A stretch of DNA of 20,494 nt from Chara braunii. Lineage: Eukaryota > Streptophyta > Charophyceae > Charales > Characeae. Positions 8,662 through 18,110 of this stretch are shown one piece after another. The notes beneath the pieces are model-generated. The model saw nothing but the letters and a program-made list of their open reading frames with translations, was not told where the DNA came from and searched no databases. Positions within the stretch are counted from its first letter, which is position 1. Each line of letters begins with the position of its first letter. The stretch covers positions 488,718 to 509,211 of the forward strand of contig BFEA01000483.1 in assembly GCA_003427395.1 (NCBI GenBank). Reading direction: 5' to 3'. Position numbers and translations under genes: made by a program.

Positions 8662-10530
8662 CCACAACATCTCACTAACTCCATCCAAAGAGTCAAAGAT
8701 CAACTTCTGCAATACACACTACACAGACGGCAAGGAATCAGGATCCGAGGGAAAATGACCAAACTCACCTACCAAGCCTCAATGGACACCCAATTTTTCT
8801 CAATGGTCACCGCACGTACACGACGAATGGTCATAGAGGCCTTCCATGACCCGGACAATAGCGATGTCATCGCCACTGAAACAACACACTGTATGTTGAT
8901 CACTAGGAAGTTCTTTAAACAATTATATACATCCCAAGTCTCGTCTCCACATGGGGAAGAGCGAATCAGGGAAATACAGGACTTTCTACTTCCAATGGAC
9001 CGATACATATCCCCGCAACAGCGTGACGAGTTGGAGACAGAATTAACAAAAGAATCAGTGTGGACAACACTCCTCCAAATGAAAGAAGAAAAAACCCCCA
9101 ACATAGATGACTTTCCCAAAGAGTTTTGGGAAACCACTTGGACGGACCTGAGCACCGACCTGTGGGAATACTATCAGGACGTATGGGAGGCCGGGGAAAT
9201 GAGAGAAACCGTGGGGAAGGGGTGCTATCCCTCCTATACAAAAAAGGAGACAAAATAAATATCAGAAATTACAGACCTATTACGCTGCTCACAGTGGTAT
9301 ATAAAATGGTGTCCAAAGCACTGGCCAACCGTATGGCGACGGTTTTGGAAGAGGTCATACATCCAGCCCAAACAGGGTTCATGTCTGACAGGAACATACA
9401 AGAAAACATCCTGTTGGCAAAAGATATGGTCCAATTGGCACGACGAAATCAGGCAAATGCGACCATCATTTTTATAGATTTTGAAAAGACCTACGACCAC
9501 GTAGATTGTTTTTTTCTAGATAAATGTTTGGAAAAAATGAACTTTGGACCTGGCTTCCGGTGTTGGGTCAAGATCCTCCATAGTAATGCCACTACCTGCG
9601 TTCAGGTTAATGGGTCAGTAACACCCCCATTTGAGCTCCAACGGTCTGTGAGACAAGGGGATCCCATTGCCCCCTATCTCTTTTTGGTGATAATGGAAGC
9701 ACTGTCAGCCAACCTGCGTCATAACAAAGACCTAACACGCATTAAGATATCTAATATCCCGAAGGAAGCCATACCTATCTATTCTCTATTCACATATGAT
9801 CTAACCATAATGGTCGAAGCGACAAAATCCAACATGGAAGAAATTCAGCATCTTATGAACAAGTTCTGCCAGCTGTCAGATATGACTGTGAACTGGGGAC
9901 AGAAGACTGTGGCGTGGTGGATGCATCACCAAGGGGGAAGACCCCCGGAAAACCCACGCATCACATGACTCTCCCCAGATGACCCCCTAAGAATCTTGGG
10001 GGTGCTAGTCACAGCTAGAGGGAAGCCGATAACTAATGACGAGTGGATGGCAGGACCCGCGCGAGTCAAGTTGGAAAAATGGAGCAATAAACATACATCA
10101 ATTTTTGGGCGGGCACTTGTCATTAATAACGTGGTTCTAGCTACACTCTGGTACAAGGTCATCCTATGGCCCATGAGTAATGGGGGGCTCCAAGTACTAA
10201 AACAACAACTGGCGGCCTTCTTATGGAGAGGCGATAGTGACACTCCTCACGTTATTAGCTGAGTGGCGTGGGAATCGGTGATTCAGCCCAAGAATAGAGG
10301 AGGACTAGGAATTGTGGACCCGACCACACAATTCCGGGCCCTCTTGATTCGCTGGCTTCAGCATATTATCTTTTCGCCGTCATCCCCATGGACCCCCCTA
10401 GCCTTGACACAGATCTTTGCTCTGGCCCCGGAAACCCCACCCGAGACTGACCCCCGGGTATGGCTCGAGGACAAATATTGGAGGCTACCCAGGAAGTACA
10501 GGAACGGGGACCCCACTGATAGACACTAGG
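8662..10530 (+). pseudogene. LINE-1 ORF2, reverse transcriptase and thumb (decayed)
   Basis: An RNA-templated DNA polymerase domain of the non-LTR type. Readable motifs: KTPNIDDFPKEFW (about 9094-9132), LLYKKGD and NYRPITLL (9233-9285), HPAQTGFMSDRNI (about 9360-9398), FIDFEKTYDHVD (motif A, about 9468-9503), SVRQGDPIAPYLF (motif B, about 9645-9683) and FTYDL at 9789-9803, where the catalytic motif C should read F-A-D-D. The first catalytic Asp is Tyr (9795-9797) and the Ala is Thr. Frame 1 is used to about 9220 and frame 0 to 10529; stops at 9966-9968 and 10260-10262 interrupt the thumb (LRILGV, FGRALVINNVVLATLWYKV, FLWRG...WESVIQPKNRGGLGI). Family assignment is secure; subfamily is not. Confidence 0.93.
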
Positions 10531-12112
10531 AGCGCCTCATACGCACATGGAGGAAACTCCCTCCCCCGAACGACCAGCACAAAAGAGGTGGGAGGAAATA
10601 TTCAGGCAACCCCTATTTGGCAACCGCCTAATAACGGACTCCCGAGGGCGTGTGCGGTGCTGCTCGGATACTCCATGGAAGGGTTGGGTGAAACATGGTA
10701 TACGAAGGGTCGGGGACCTTTGGGATATGGAGGCAAAAAGTTGGAAAAGCACGGAAATAATACGAGCATGTCTGCGGTACTGCCATTTTACGAAGACGGC
10801 ATTGAACGATCTCATCGAGAGTTTCCCCCTTCAACGGTACACTACCTTACGAAAAGGTCCCTGCGTAAAGGAAGGAGATTGGGTAGGGCTGCCCGACCAC
10901 GACAGGGAGGTAGGGCATGTGCACTTTGCTGACCAATCACATGTATTGATCGAAGTCTTCTCCATTCAGAAGGGCGAAGAATTACTGTGGAACCAATAAC
11001 CCTTCATGTGAAAGGAGCGAAAAGACGTTTTTTGGGTTAGGATTATTGATGAAGGAGGTCGCCAGAGGGTGTATTGCCCAATGATCCCGATCGAGGACCT
11101 CCCCATAGACCCCGAGGAGTGGCAATGGTCCCTAGACGCCCGGACCAGAAAGGGGGAAGCAAACACGTTGACATTATTCAACCTAAAGTCCAAGTCAGCC
11201 TACCGAATGCTTAGACCTAAATGCAGACTGCGGGACCGCGTTGAAGACAGATGGTATCGCCATCTCAATATAGACCACAACTTGCTTAAGCCCATCCGAT
11301 GGTTTGCACACTACAACTGTAGACCTGCCAAAATCTCTGCCCTCCAGTGGCAAATATAACACAGATGTCTATCAACCAATGACTAGCTGATACTAAGCCT
11401 GATAGACCACACGCGCCTGGAACAACAAGGGAAGGCACTGCCATGGTGCCATAAATGTCTCCAGAGCTACCTTGGGAGAAAGCGGGCTGAGACCATAGAG
11501 CATATCCTTCTTCAACGTCCCGCGACGGTACTGTTGTGGAGAAGTTGGGATAGGATTTGGCGACACATTGTTCTCGGTGCAGTGTGGCCATGGGAGTGGC
11601 GGGCCATACTCTTGGGGTACTACCCTCCAATCCGGGGAAATATATTTGAGGAAAATATGTTTAACCTGGGAAGACGGAGCGTCCTATGGGCCATCTGGTG
11701 GAGGAGATGCATCCTGGAGCTTGAGGGGGCGCGGGTGGAAGACGGAGAAGTTATAGAACAAATACGGACATTGGTTCAACATGAAATTGCGACCCGATGG
11801 AAGGCAGCCAAAGACAAGCTGGACCAAATGCATACCTGGGGGGATATGAACAGGATTATCTCCTGTTCCAGCAAGAATTGGCTGGGAGGGGAAAGGAAGG
11901 GATGGGTGGCCGAGGTAAAATGGTCCGGGGATTATCGGCCTGAAAGAGAACCACAGGAGGAACCCCGGAGAGAGATGGTAAGAGACTACCAGCTGATTTT
12001 TCACGACTGGACTAAGATAGATCCTGGCAGCCCACTACGTGCTGCGCAGGATTTCGCAGATCCCTTCCCCCCCCACCCGCTGTCCTTGGAAGAAAGACTG
12101 CCGCCTTCATGA
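10531..12112 (+). pseudogene. LINE-1 ORF2 C-terminus with zf-RVT zinc finger (decayed)
   Basis: From about 10547 one frame (frame 2) runs to the stop at 12112, broken at 10997, 11009, 11357 and 11384. The segment holds IEDLPIDPEEWQW (about 11090), FNLKSKSAYRMLR, ISALQWQI, and the zf-RVT finger: Cys codons at 11447 and 11456 and His at 11501. The fourth ligand is Arg (CGT, 11516-11518) where both other copies in this window have Cys. Then follow VLWAIWWRRC (about 11680) and a C-terminal motif YQLIFHDWTKIDPGSPLR (about 11990-12045), also recognisable in LINE-3 as YRLFFNNWIDIDSTIPLR. zf-RVT domains follow RT in many plant LINEs. The end at 12112 fits the start of the 3'UTR. Confidence 0.88.
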
Positions 12113-12781
12113 CCCCAGGGGCCCGGTGGTAGGATCTGGTGGGATACAGCCTGTCGCAGCTCAATCTATTTTCAAATCCATTTCAGCTATTTCAGCTATT
12201 CAGGCTATTTCAGGCCTCCTGTCTGCTCAATTTCTCTGCTTACCTCTGTTTTCTGGCCATCCCTGGTTATATCTGCTTATCCTTGTTTATCCCTGTTTAT
12301 CTCTGTCCTCTTCACTGCATTTTCAATCTAATGTTCAGCAGGAATGGAGGGGTTACGGGACGAAGGGCCCCGACACGGTCGCGGATAGGAGTAAAATTGA
12401 TATGGGACGTTGGACCCGGTTTCCAACAGTAGCGTTACTTCCACTAATATATTGTAGGACACTGGACAACTCATCATAAGAAACTCTAATGTTCAGCATA
12501 TGGATGCAATAGGCGCCCGGAGGATAGTTGGTGGAGGGTAGAGGCTAGAGGATGGAGGGAGACCCCACTGGTGCCCCCCAGTGTTTCCGCCCCCAATACC
12601 CGATCCTGCTGCAGGATAGGTTTGGAAGAGTAGATTGGATAAGGGACGCGGGACCCGGTTTCCAGCACAATGGCGTCACTTCAATAATGACTATTTTATA
12701 AAGAGAGATTTAAGGGACGCTGGACCCGGTTTCCAGCAGGTGATGCTCCCGAGTCCCCACCAATAGATGGAGTGGTTTCTC

Positions 12782-12784
<3 letters not shown>
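12113..12784 (+). other. LINE-1 3'UTR with three copies of a hairpin module
   Basis: It begins pyrimidine-rich (12150-12330, with ttcagctat reiterated at about 12178-12218). Three copies of a gggacg(c/t)(t/g)ggacccggtt motif continuing tcca(g/a)ca follow at 12404-12428, 12643-12668 and 12714-12738; copies 1 and 2 also share a gcgt(t/c)acttc(c)a downstream box. Copy 3 is followed by ggtgatgctcc and ccccaccaatagatggag (to 12772), a block repeated in inverted orientation at 13123-13177, and then by the poly(A). The duplicated motif may reflect 3'UTR tandem growth. Confidence 0.75.
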
Positions 12785-12836
<52 letters not shown>

Positions 12837-12899
12837 GGAGGGGAACCCCAACCACCTCAAAAAAAAAAAAAAAAAAAAATTTTAAAAAAGGGGGGGGGT

Positions 12900-12945
<46 letters not shown>
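12785..12945. repeat. LINE-1 poly(A) plus homopolymer cluster
   Basis: 48 A (12785-12832), then gaggggaggggaaccccaac and acctc, 21 A (12859-12879), T4, A6, G9 (12890-12898), T8 (12899-12906) and 39 A (12907-12945). The first run is the plausible LINE tail. The stack of unmixed homopolymers after it is unusual for natural DNA and may be a consensus error or a misjoin between two poly(A)-containing reads; lysine-rich frames across it are artefacts. Confidence 0.85.
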
Positions 12946-12949
<4 letters not shown>

Positions 12950-13017
12950 CCATAGTACCAGTGGGGCCTGACTTCCGTACTCGGATGTCAGGCCGGTCCT
13001 GCCAAGGGGTTGTCCAC

Positions 13018-13018
<1 letters not shown>

Positions 13019-13051
<33 letters not shown>
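13019..13051. repeat. (TTA)n microsatellite, LINE-2 tail
   Basis: About ten TTA units on +, which is (AAT)n at the 3' end of LINE-2 on the minus strand. It directly follows aaaaaatat. Confidence 0.92.
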
Positions 13052-13053
<2 letters not shown>

Positions 13054-14049
13054 TTTTTGGCAAACACCCCAAGTAGATGCTAGAGGTGCTGATATGTGCA
13101 GACACCTCTAGCACCACCGAGGAGGCTCCATCTATTGGTGGGGAGCAGCACCTGCTAAAAAACGGGTCCAGCATCCCTTGGATACATCTTTCCGCTGTAA
13201 TGAATTGTTAGGGCTGTGTCGTTAGAGTTCCTATTCCGGAGCAACGTCTTTCCCTTAGGGCTGCATGAATGTCCCTTCCCTTTTGTCGAGCTCTTATTTC
13301 CTACTGGCGTAGCCCCACCCGGGATGATGTCAGTTGTCTTGTTGGCTAAAGCTCGGTCCCAGGTGTTTGCAACCCCTTGTGGGACTAACATCCTTGTGTC
13401 ATGTATATAATGTAAGCAATGTAAGCAATGTGGGGCATTGTGGGCTTGATTGTATCATTTAGTTGTGCAGGCTGGGCGGTGAGCGGTCCATCATTGTACT
13501 TGTACACTCTCGGTGCACTCTCAGTGACATTCTACTGAACCATCCTGACGTCTTCCAGTATCAATGTTAATACTGCGAGCAGCTGCTAGTTGTCAACTTC
13601 CAGTGACAATGTTACTACTGCAAGTAGTTGTTAGCTGCCAACTCCTAGCTCTCTGAGTCTCTGTCACCCTGTGTGTGTAGAGTGCGATATGAGATCCATA
13701 TGCTATGATTTGTGTAGAACTCAATATAAGTCCCAGGTGTTGTGATTTGTAGTACTTCCTGTGATACTTTCTGTGAAACAGGCCTCATGTCTGTATCATG
13801 TGTAATTGTTGTGTGTGTGCTGTTGGTATTTGTCAGTGGTCAGTGTAAGTATGAGGAACCTGCTGCTGGTCTTGGTAAGCCTTTGTAAGTCCCAATGCCC
13901 GACTTTGCTCCTGCCACTTGATCGTAAGTAGAGACGTCCTGACTTTCAACCGGCGCAATCCCAGCTACCATCTTGCCTTTGGGGACCCCTTCCTGACCGG
14001 CAGGGGGAATAAGGAGGGGGCAGGCGGAGGAAAGAGTGTGGCAGGGGCT
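13052..14049 (-). other. LINE-2 3'UTR with two terminal hairpins
   Basis: Non-coding, with GT-rich stretches and an imperfect 45-bp tandem duplication (13553-13597 and 13598-13642, about 80% identical, the differences mostly C/T). Near the end, on the minus strand: hairpin A (gctgga, loop cccgttt, tttagc, with G-U pairs; about 13154-13172); the shared block ending atagatggag (complement starting at about 13126); about 12 nt; a perfect 11-bp hairpin B (13078-13088/13103-13113, 14-nt loop); then ccaaaaaatat and the (AAT)n tail. Terminal hairpins followed by a short repeat are known RT-recognition signals in stringent-type LINEs; I infer the same use here. Confidence 0.7.
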
Positions 14050-16289
14050 TAGAGAAGAGTGTGGAGGTCGAGGGGCCAGTAGGGGGATAAGTGGAGAGGG
14101 GAGTACGAAGGCTTATGGAAGGGGGGGGACATCAGGGACCAATATGAAGCCAGTCTGTTGAAACTGGAGAGAGAAGTGGTCGAGGGGAACGAACTCTCAT
14201 CGGGCTTCCGTGGACAACCATGGCTGCCATTGTAGGTTTTGAGATTGCTCCAGCCTGCATAACCTGTGGTTCGGGTCCATCCATTTGGTCTGGACATTAA
14301 CCAGTAGCTGCAACTTTTTGGGTTCTTCCAGCCCGTTTTGGAGCCTGTTTTGTAAGTTTCTCCATATCGTTTGTGTTTCCTGCAATATAGTGTCCGCCAT
14401 CATAGTTCTCGCTTGGATAAATCCGAATGTGTATTGTCCTCTATCCTGGGAGCATCTCATACGCCATGCGGCCATAAGCAGGGCCAGTCGAGAGTACTAA
14501 AACAAATTTAGCATAAACTGCGTCCAGTCAGCTCGGAGGGAGGATCGTAAAAAAGATTATCTTTACGTCCCACGGGAAATGGTAACCGGTAAAGTAATGC
14601 CAGGCTGCGTCCCACCACCTCCAGAGATGGGCCACCATAGGGCAATCTATTAAGCAATGCTCCAGGGTGTCTCGCTTTCTGGGGGGAATGAGCTCACAAT
14701 ATGAACATAGCGGTGAAAGTAGTCCTTTCTGTTCAAGGTCAGTTATTTGAGTTATCCAATCAGGGGTGGGTAGGTATCTGTGTATAATCTGCCACTGTAG
14801 CGTTCTATGATTGGCTGGTCGAATGTGGGAGTAGGCTAACCATCAGAAGGAGCTCAGGTCTGCGTGTTTCAGGGGAGAGTCTCTATCCCACCTTTTGAGG
14901 ATAACGTCCATGACCGAGATGTGCCTTCGCATAGATCTGTATCCCTTTCTTACAGAATATTGTGAAGTGCGCATGGACGATGTCTTCCCTCACTTCCATT
15001 CTCATTCTGCCGGATCGAATGGAAGGTGAGAGAGGGGGATGGTTGGTTCGTAGACAAAATGCTTGTCTTCTTTATCTTGCAGCACTTGCACTCTGATGAG
15101 GCAATCCGGCGGGCTCAGGCCATCCAAACCTTCTTCCCTGTGGAGGCCTGACCATCTTGCTTCTGGCACATCTGGTCTGTATGCTGCAAGTTGCAAGGAG
15201 GAGGGGGATAGTATGTGGTCCACCTTGTAGACAAACATGGGAAGGTGCAGCGATTCCAATCATACCAGCCAGTCCCCTTTTGCTATGGTCGGCCCTTTGG
15301 GCCTTTACGCATGGCTAGCACCCATGCAAGCGGCACTGCCTCCTGAAGCTCTCTCAAGTCCGGTTCTAGGTTAGGATATATGCCTAGCGTATTTTGGATC
15401 GTTTGTACCCTATGTTAGGTGGTTGTGCTGTCATCGCATAGATCCCCGACTGTGTAAATGCCCTTCCCAACCCGGCGTAGTCATTTGGATTTGAGCATGA
15501 GTGGGAAGGGAGATCCTATGTGGTCAAGGATTTGGGGGTGGCCAAAGAGAGGTTGTCGTCTAATCTCGTGCCACCTGAGTGGTACCTATGTCCGTTTCGG
15601 GCCATGGTCTCGTCACAGTCGCAGCATCGCTGGCCACATGGGGTTCGTACGAAGGTCCCATTTCGCTTGGCCTGCAGGGGAGGGATCCGAGTCCGCCCCG
15701 GGGCAAGCATGAATGGTCCAATCTGGGTTAGTTAGCCAGTAGAGTGGGTGCACCGGGCGGTTTGCTGGCGATGTCGGGGCAACGCAAACAATTTGAATTT
15801 GTGCATAGGGGTCCAAGGGAATGTCGTTGCCAAGGAGCAATCTAATCAGGAATTTGAGTAGCAGTGCCTTGGTTTCTTTGCCCGGATCGATAATGCCAAG
15901 CCCCCTCTACCCCTTGGCTGAATGAGCACTTCCCAGGGCAGACGCTTTATGCAGCGGGCGTCATTATGACCGTTCTTCTAAAGGTATGATACAACTGTCT
16001 GTTTCAATTTGATAAGTTGTTTCTTAGTCATTGGCCAGAATGCCACCTTGTACCAAATGGAGGCGAAGATGGGGTTGTTGATTCAACTTGATTGCCAAGC
16101 CCGACCAACGAGAGATGTTGGTTTGGCGTCTCAGCGCATCATCCGTTGAATGACAATATCGACAAGAGTGTCCCCTATGCATGGTTTGGTGGCGGGCCAA
16201 GGGCCGTGAGGTTGACCCCCAAGACTCTGATGGCTGCATTATTTTCCCTCCACACCACTGGGGGGTCCGTTGGAGGCTGTCCATCATGG
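14050..16289 (-). pseudogene. LINE-2 ORF2 thumb, connector, zf-RVT and C-terminus (decayed)
   Basis: Downstream of the RT, several frames carry collinear remnants: RVLGVNL near 16215, and WPEPAGLPHQ-type connector peptides at 15000-15260. A long frame at about 14880-14530 contains LQWQIIHRYLPTPDWITQI and the zf-RVT finger CSYC...EHCLIDCP. Its Cys codons lie at + strand 14705-14707 and 14696-14698, His at 14657-14659 and the last Cys at 14642-14644, so the finger itself is complete. A segment at 14475-14197 (LLMAAWRMRCSQ...) lines up with the VLWAIWWRRC region of LINE-1 and predicts a helical tail. Stops and frameshifts throughout. Confidence 0.75.
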
Positions 16290-17290
16290 TCGTGGAGTCA
16301 CCAACCTTCAGTTTTAGTTCTCCAATTAACCTTTATGCCCGATGCAATTTCGAAGAGATGAATGGTGTGTGTCAGCGCATGAAAACTTTTTGCATTGGCC
16401 CTAAACAAAATTGTGAGATTATCTGCGAAGAGCGAGGTTGTAGGGATAAGGTGGTGGGGGATCTCCGACACGCAGATCTTTTGGATTTGTGTATTGAACC
16501 TAATCATTGTAGCCAGAGCTTCCATCACGACGACGAACAACCTGGGTGCAATGGGGTCCCGTTGTCTCACCGACGGTTGAAGGTGGGACGGAGTGGCAAG
16601 GTGATCATTTAGCATCACATAGTGGAGGCTGTTCTGTGAAAAATACTGACCCACTTGCAGAAATGCGGACCGAACCACATTTTTTTTAAGCATTGGTCCA
16701 AGAAGTCCTAGTCAACATGATCATAAACTTTTTCAAAGTCAATAAAACAGATGGCTGTGTCGACCTTGCGTTGACGCGCATATCAAATAGTCTCATTGAC
16801 CACCGGTATGCTGTCTTGTATACTTCTATTCGGCATGAAACCAGACTGATCCGGGTGTATGAGATGCGGCAGAGTTGAGAGCAATCTGTTCGCCTATGTC
16901 TTGGCGACAATTTTGTATGGGACTGGAAGGAGGGTGATGGGACGATAGTTTCTTAGTTTTTCCTTATCTCCTTTCTTATACAGCAATGCGGTCACCCCTT
17001 GGCCCATCATTTCCCCAAAAGTCTCCTCGTGTGACATTGCGTTTATGCATAATACTAGATCATCCCTCAATGTTTCTCATAATTGTAGCCATAATTCTTT
17101 GGGGAATGCATCTAGTCCAGGTGTCTTTTTGTTATCCATGCTTTGCAGTGCGTGCAACAGTTCAGATCTGGTGAAAGGGTTGTCCAAGGTGTTTCTTTGT
17201 TGAGTTGACAACATTGAGGGGGGATGTGTTGCGTTCGGGGAAGATGGTAGTGATTTCCGTGTCCCCAGGTAGAGGAAAACCAGTTTAAGG
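16290..17290 (-). pseudogene. LINE-2 reverse transcriptase (decayed)
   Basis: Minus-strand reading gives STQQRNTLDNPFTRSELL then KKTPGLDAFPKELW (about 17095-17140), LLYKKGDKEKLRNYRPITLL (about 16930-16990), HPDQSGFMPNRSI (about 16830-16870), CFIDFEKVYDHVD (about 16730), SVRQRDPIAPRLF (about 16540-16575) and LFADNLTILF. These are the standard non-LTR RT motifs in order. Defects: the second Asp of the FADD active site is Asn (codon at 16418-16420), the Gly of RQGDP is Arg, several in-frame stops (one in VD*DFLDQCL, where a Trp is expected) and frameshifts around 16700-16900. The longest intact piece is 16298-16693. As a polymerase it is inactive. Confidence 0.92.
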
Positions 17291-17334
17291 GTGATCCGAG
17301 CTTAAGTGCCTAGCTGGAGTTTCCCCAGTCGGCA

Positions 17335-17407
17335 AACGTGGTAGCTCAGTTGGTTCTAGCTCTGGTGTGGCAAAGGAGAGGTTGTGAGTTCGACTCTCTG
17401 AACCCTC
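17335..17407 (+). tRNA. tRNA-like sequence (pseudo-tRNA or SINE head)
   Basis: A perfect-looking pol III A box, TAGCTCAGTTGG (17342-17353), and a B box, GAGTTCGACTCT (17386-17397), occur with the spacing of a real tRNA. Laid on the cloverleaf: D-stem GCTC/TAGC with one mismatch, T at position 33, a GGC triplet at the anticodon position, T-loop TTCGACT. The T-stem keeps only three of five pairs and the acceptor ends (aacgtgg, aaccctc) do not pair, so it is not a functional tRNA gene. Its position at the 5' break of LINE-2, in the opposite orientation, suits a tRNA-derived SINE head or a retroposed pseudo-tRNA. No SINE tail could be delimited. Confidence 0.5.
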
Positions 17408-18110
17408 AATCTCTCCGACGCCCATCTAGTTGGTATTGGATTTGACACCCCACACACTTGTCCCCCAACCTAGCACAACACAGAGGAGTCGCTACAGCAC
17501 ATGGAATCATTAGAGGATATTTAGGTGGGAGGGGAAGGGCTATCTCTCACTAGGTACCATGGTGGGCAGAGTGTCACATGGGATGAAGGAGGGAACTTTG
17601 TTCCTCAAAGGGGCATCATGGTGGGCAGTGCGGTCCTTGGAGGGGGCGTATGCAGATTAGTAGTATATCCTGAACTATGAGGAGGTGAATGAGATTTGTG
17701 GGGTCTGCGCCTATCCTTGGCCGGTGCAGGTGTGGACCTTTGTTCCTTAGCGCAGGTGGCAGGATAGCACTGCTAACCGGAACAGGTTGTGTCGTCCTGT
17801 AACCTGAGCTGTTCAGGGGCTGGAGTAGAGGGTAGCTTAGATAAGGCGTTCTCGTGGAGCAGTACATCTATACTACAAAAGACACCATTAGACTCCCCGT
17901 ACACTTCGACAAACTCATACATTCGAGTCACGAGGATAAATTGACAAAATACAAGGGTGGGCAACCCCACCTACAAAATACAGATCGATAAATAAAAGAC
18001 CTACAAAGGATGCACAGTGTTTACACGGACCTACACAGATTCACATAGAAAAAAAACGTACAGAGCATAACTGTGCCAGATAAGGGGGAAGTGGCTAGTG
18101 TAGGTCTCTC
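17408..18110. other. Unassigned stretch between tRNA-like sequence and LINE-3
   Basis: No gene is recognised. It includes a repeated catggtgggcag (17558-17569 and 17617-17628, 59 bp apart), a repeated '(g)ga(a/c)ctttgttcct' (about 17592 and 17734), and a small hairpin ggtggg/cccacc near 17956-17971. The second half (17870-18110) is A/C-rich. It may be the body of a SINE headed by the tRNA-like sequence, but no ends are visible. Confidence 0.4.

Larger units (their letters stand above)
6922..12832 (+). mobile_element. LINE-1: near-full-length L1-type non-LTR retrotransposon, inactive
   Basis: In order on the + strand: an ORF1-like remnant (6922-7503), endonuclease (about 7592-8340), reverse transcriptase (about 8750-10260), connector, zf-RVT zinc finger (about 11447-11520) and a C-terminal tail ending at 12112, then a 3'UTR of about 670 bp and a 48-A tail. 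The domain order EN-RT-zf-RVT is that of L1-clade LINEs. Coding sequence shifts from frame 1 to frame 0 near 9220 and to frame 2 near 10530, with more than ten in-frame stops and a broken RT active site, so the element is dead. The 5' end is not fixed; it could extend into the C-rich region to about 5000 or beyond. No target-site duplication was identified. Confidence 0.85.
12714..13177. repeat. Inverted pair of LINE 3' modules
   Basis: 12714-12772 (LINE-1, +) and 13123-13177 (LINE-2, -) are diverged reverse complements of one another, about 350 bp apart, because the two elements sit tail-to-tail. The best-matched part is ccaccaatagatggag against ctccatctattggtgg. A read-through transcript from either side could fold back here. 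Confidence 0.85.
13019..17330 (-). mobile_element. LINE-2: 5'-truncated L1-type retrotransposon with (AAT)n tail
   Basis: Read on the minus strand: it starts within ORF2 shortly upstream of the RT, continues through thumb, connector, zf-RVT and C-terminus to about 14050, then a 3'UTR of about 1 kb ending aaaaaatat followed by (AAT)n at 13051-13019. The endonuclease is missing, which fits the usual 5' truncation of LINE insertions. The 5' break lies between about 17275 (last sequence alignable with LINE-1 protein) and 17335, where a tRNA-like sequence in the opposite orientation begins. RT similarity to LINE-1 is clear but far from identical, so these are different subfamilies. The element is tail-to-tail with LINE-1. 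Confidence 0.85.

Noticed and set aside
12767-13174. Lysine-, phenylalanine- and asparagine-rich frames on both strands
   Set aside because: They translate poly(A)/poly(T) and (TTA)n; no protein evidence.
13007-17187. gggttgtcca at both ends as a LINE-2 target-site duplication
   Set aside because: The right-hand copy (about 17178-17187) lies inside ORF2 sequence that continues to align with LINE-1 beyond it, so the 10-bp match is probably coincidence.
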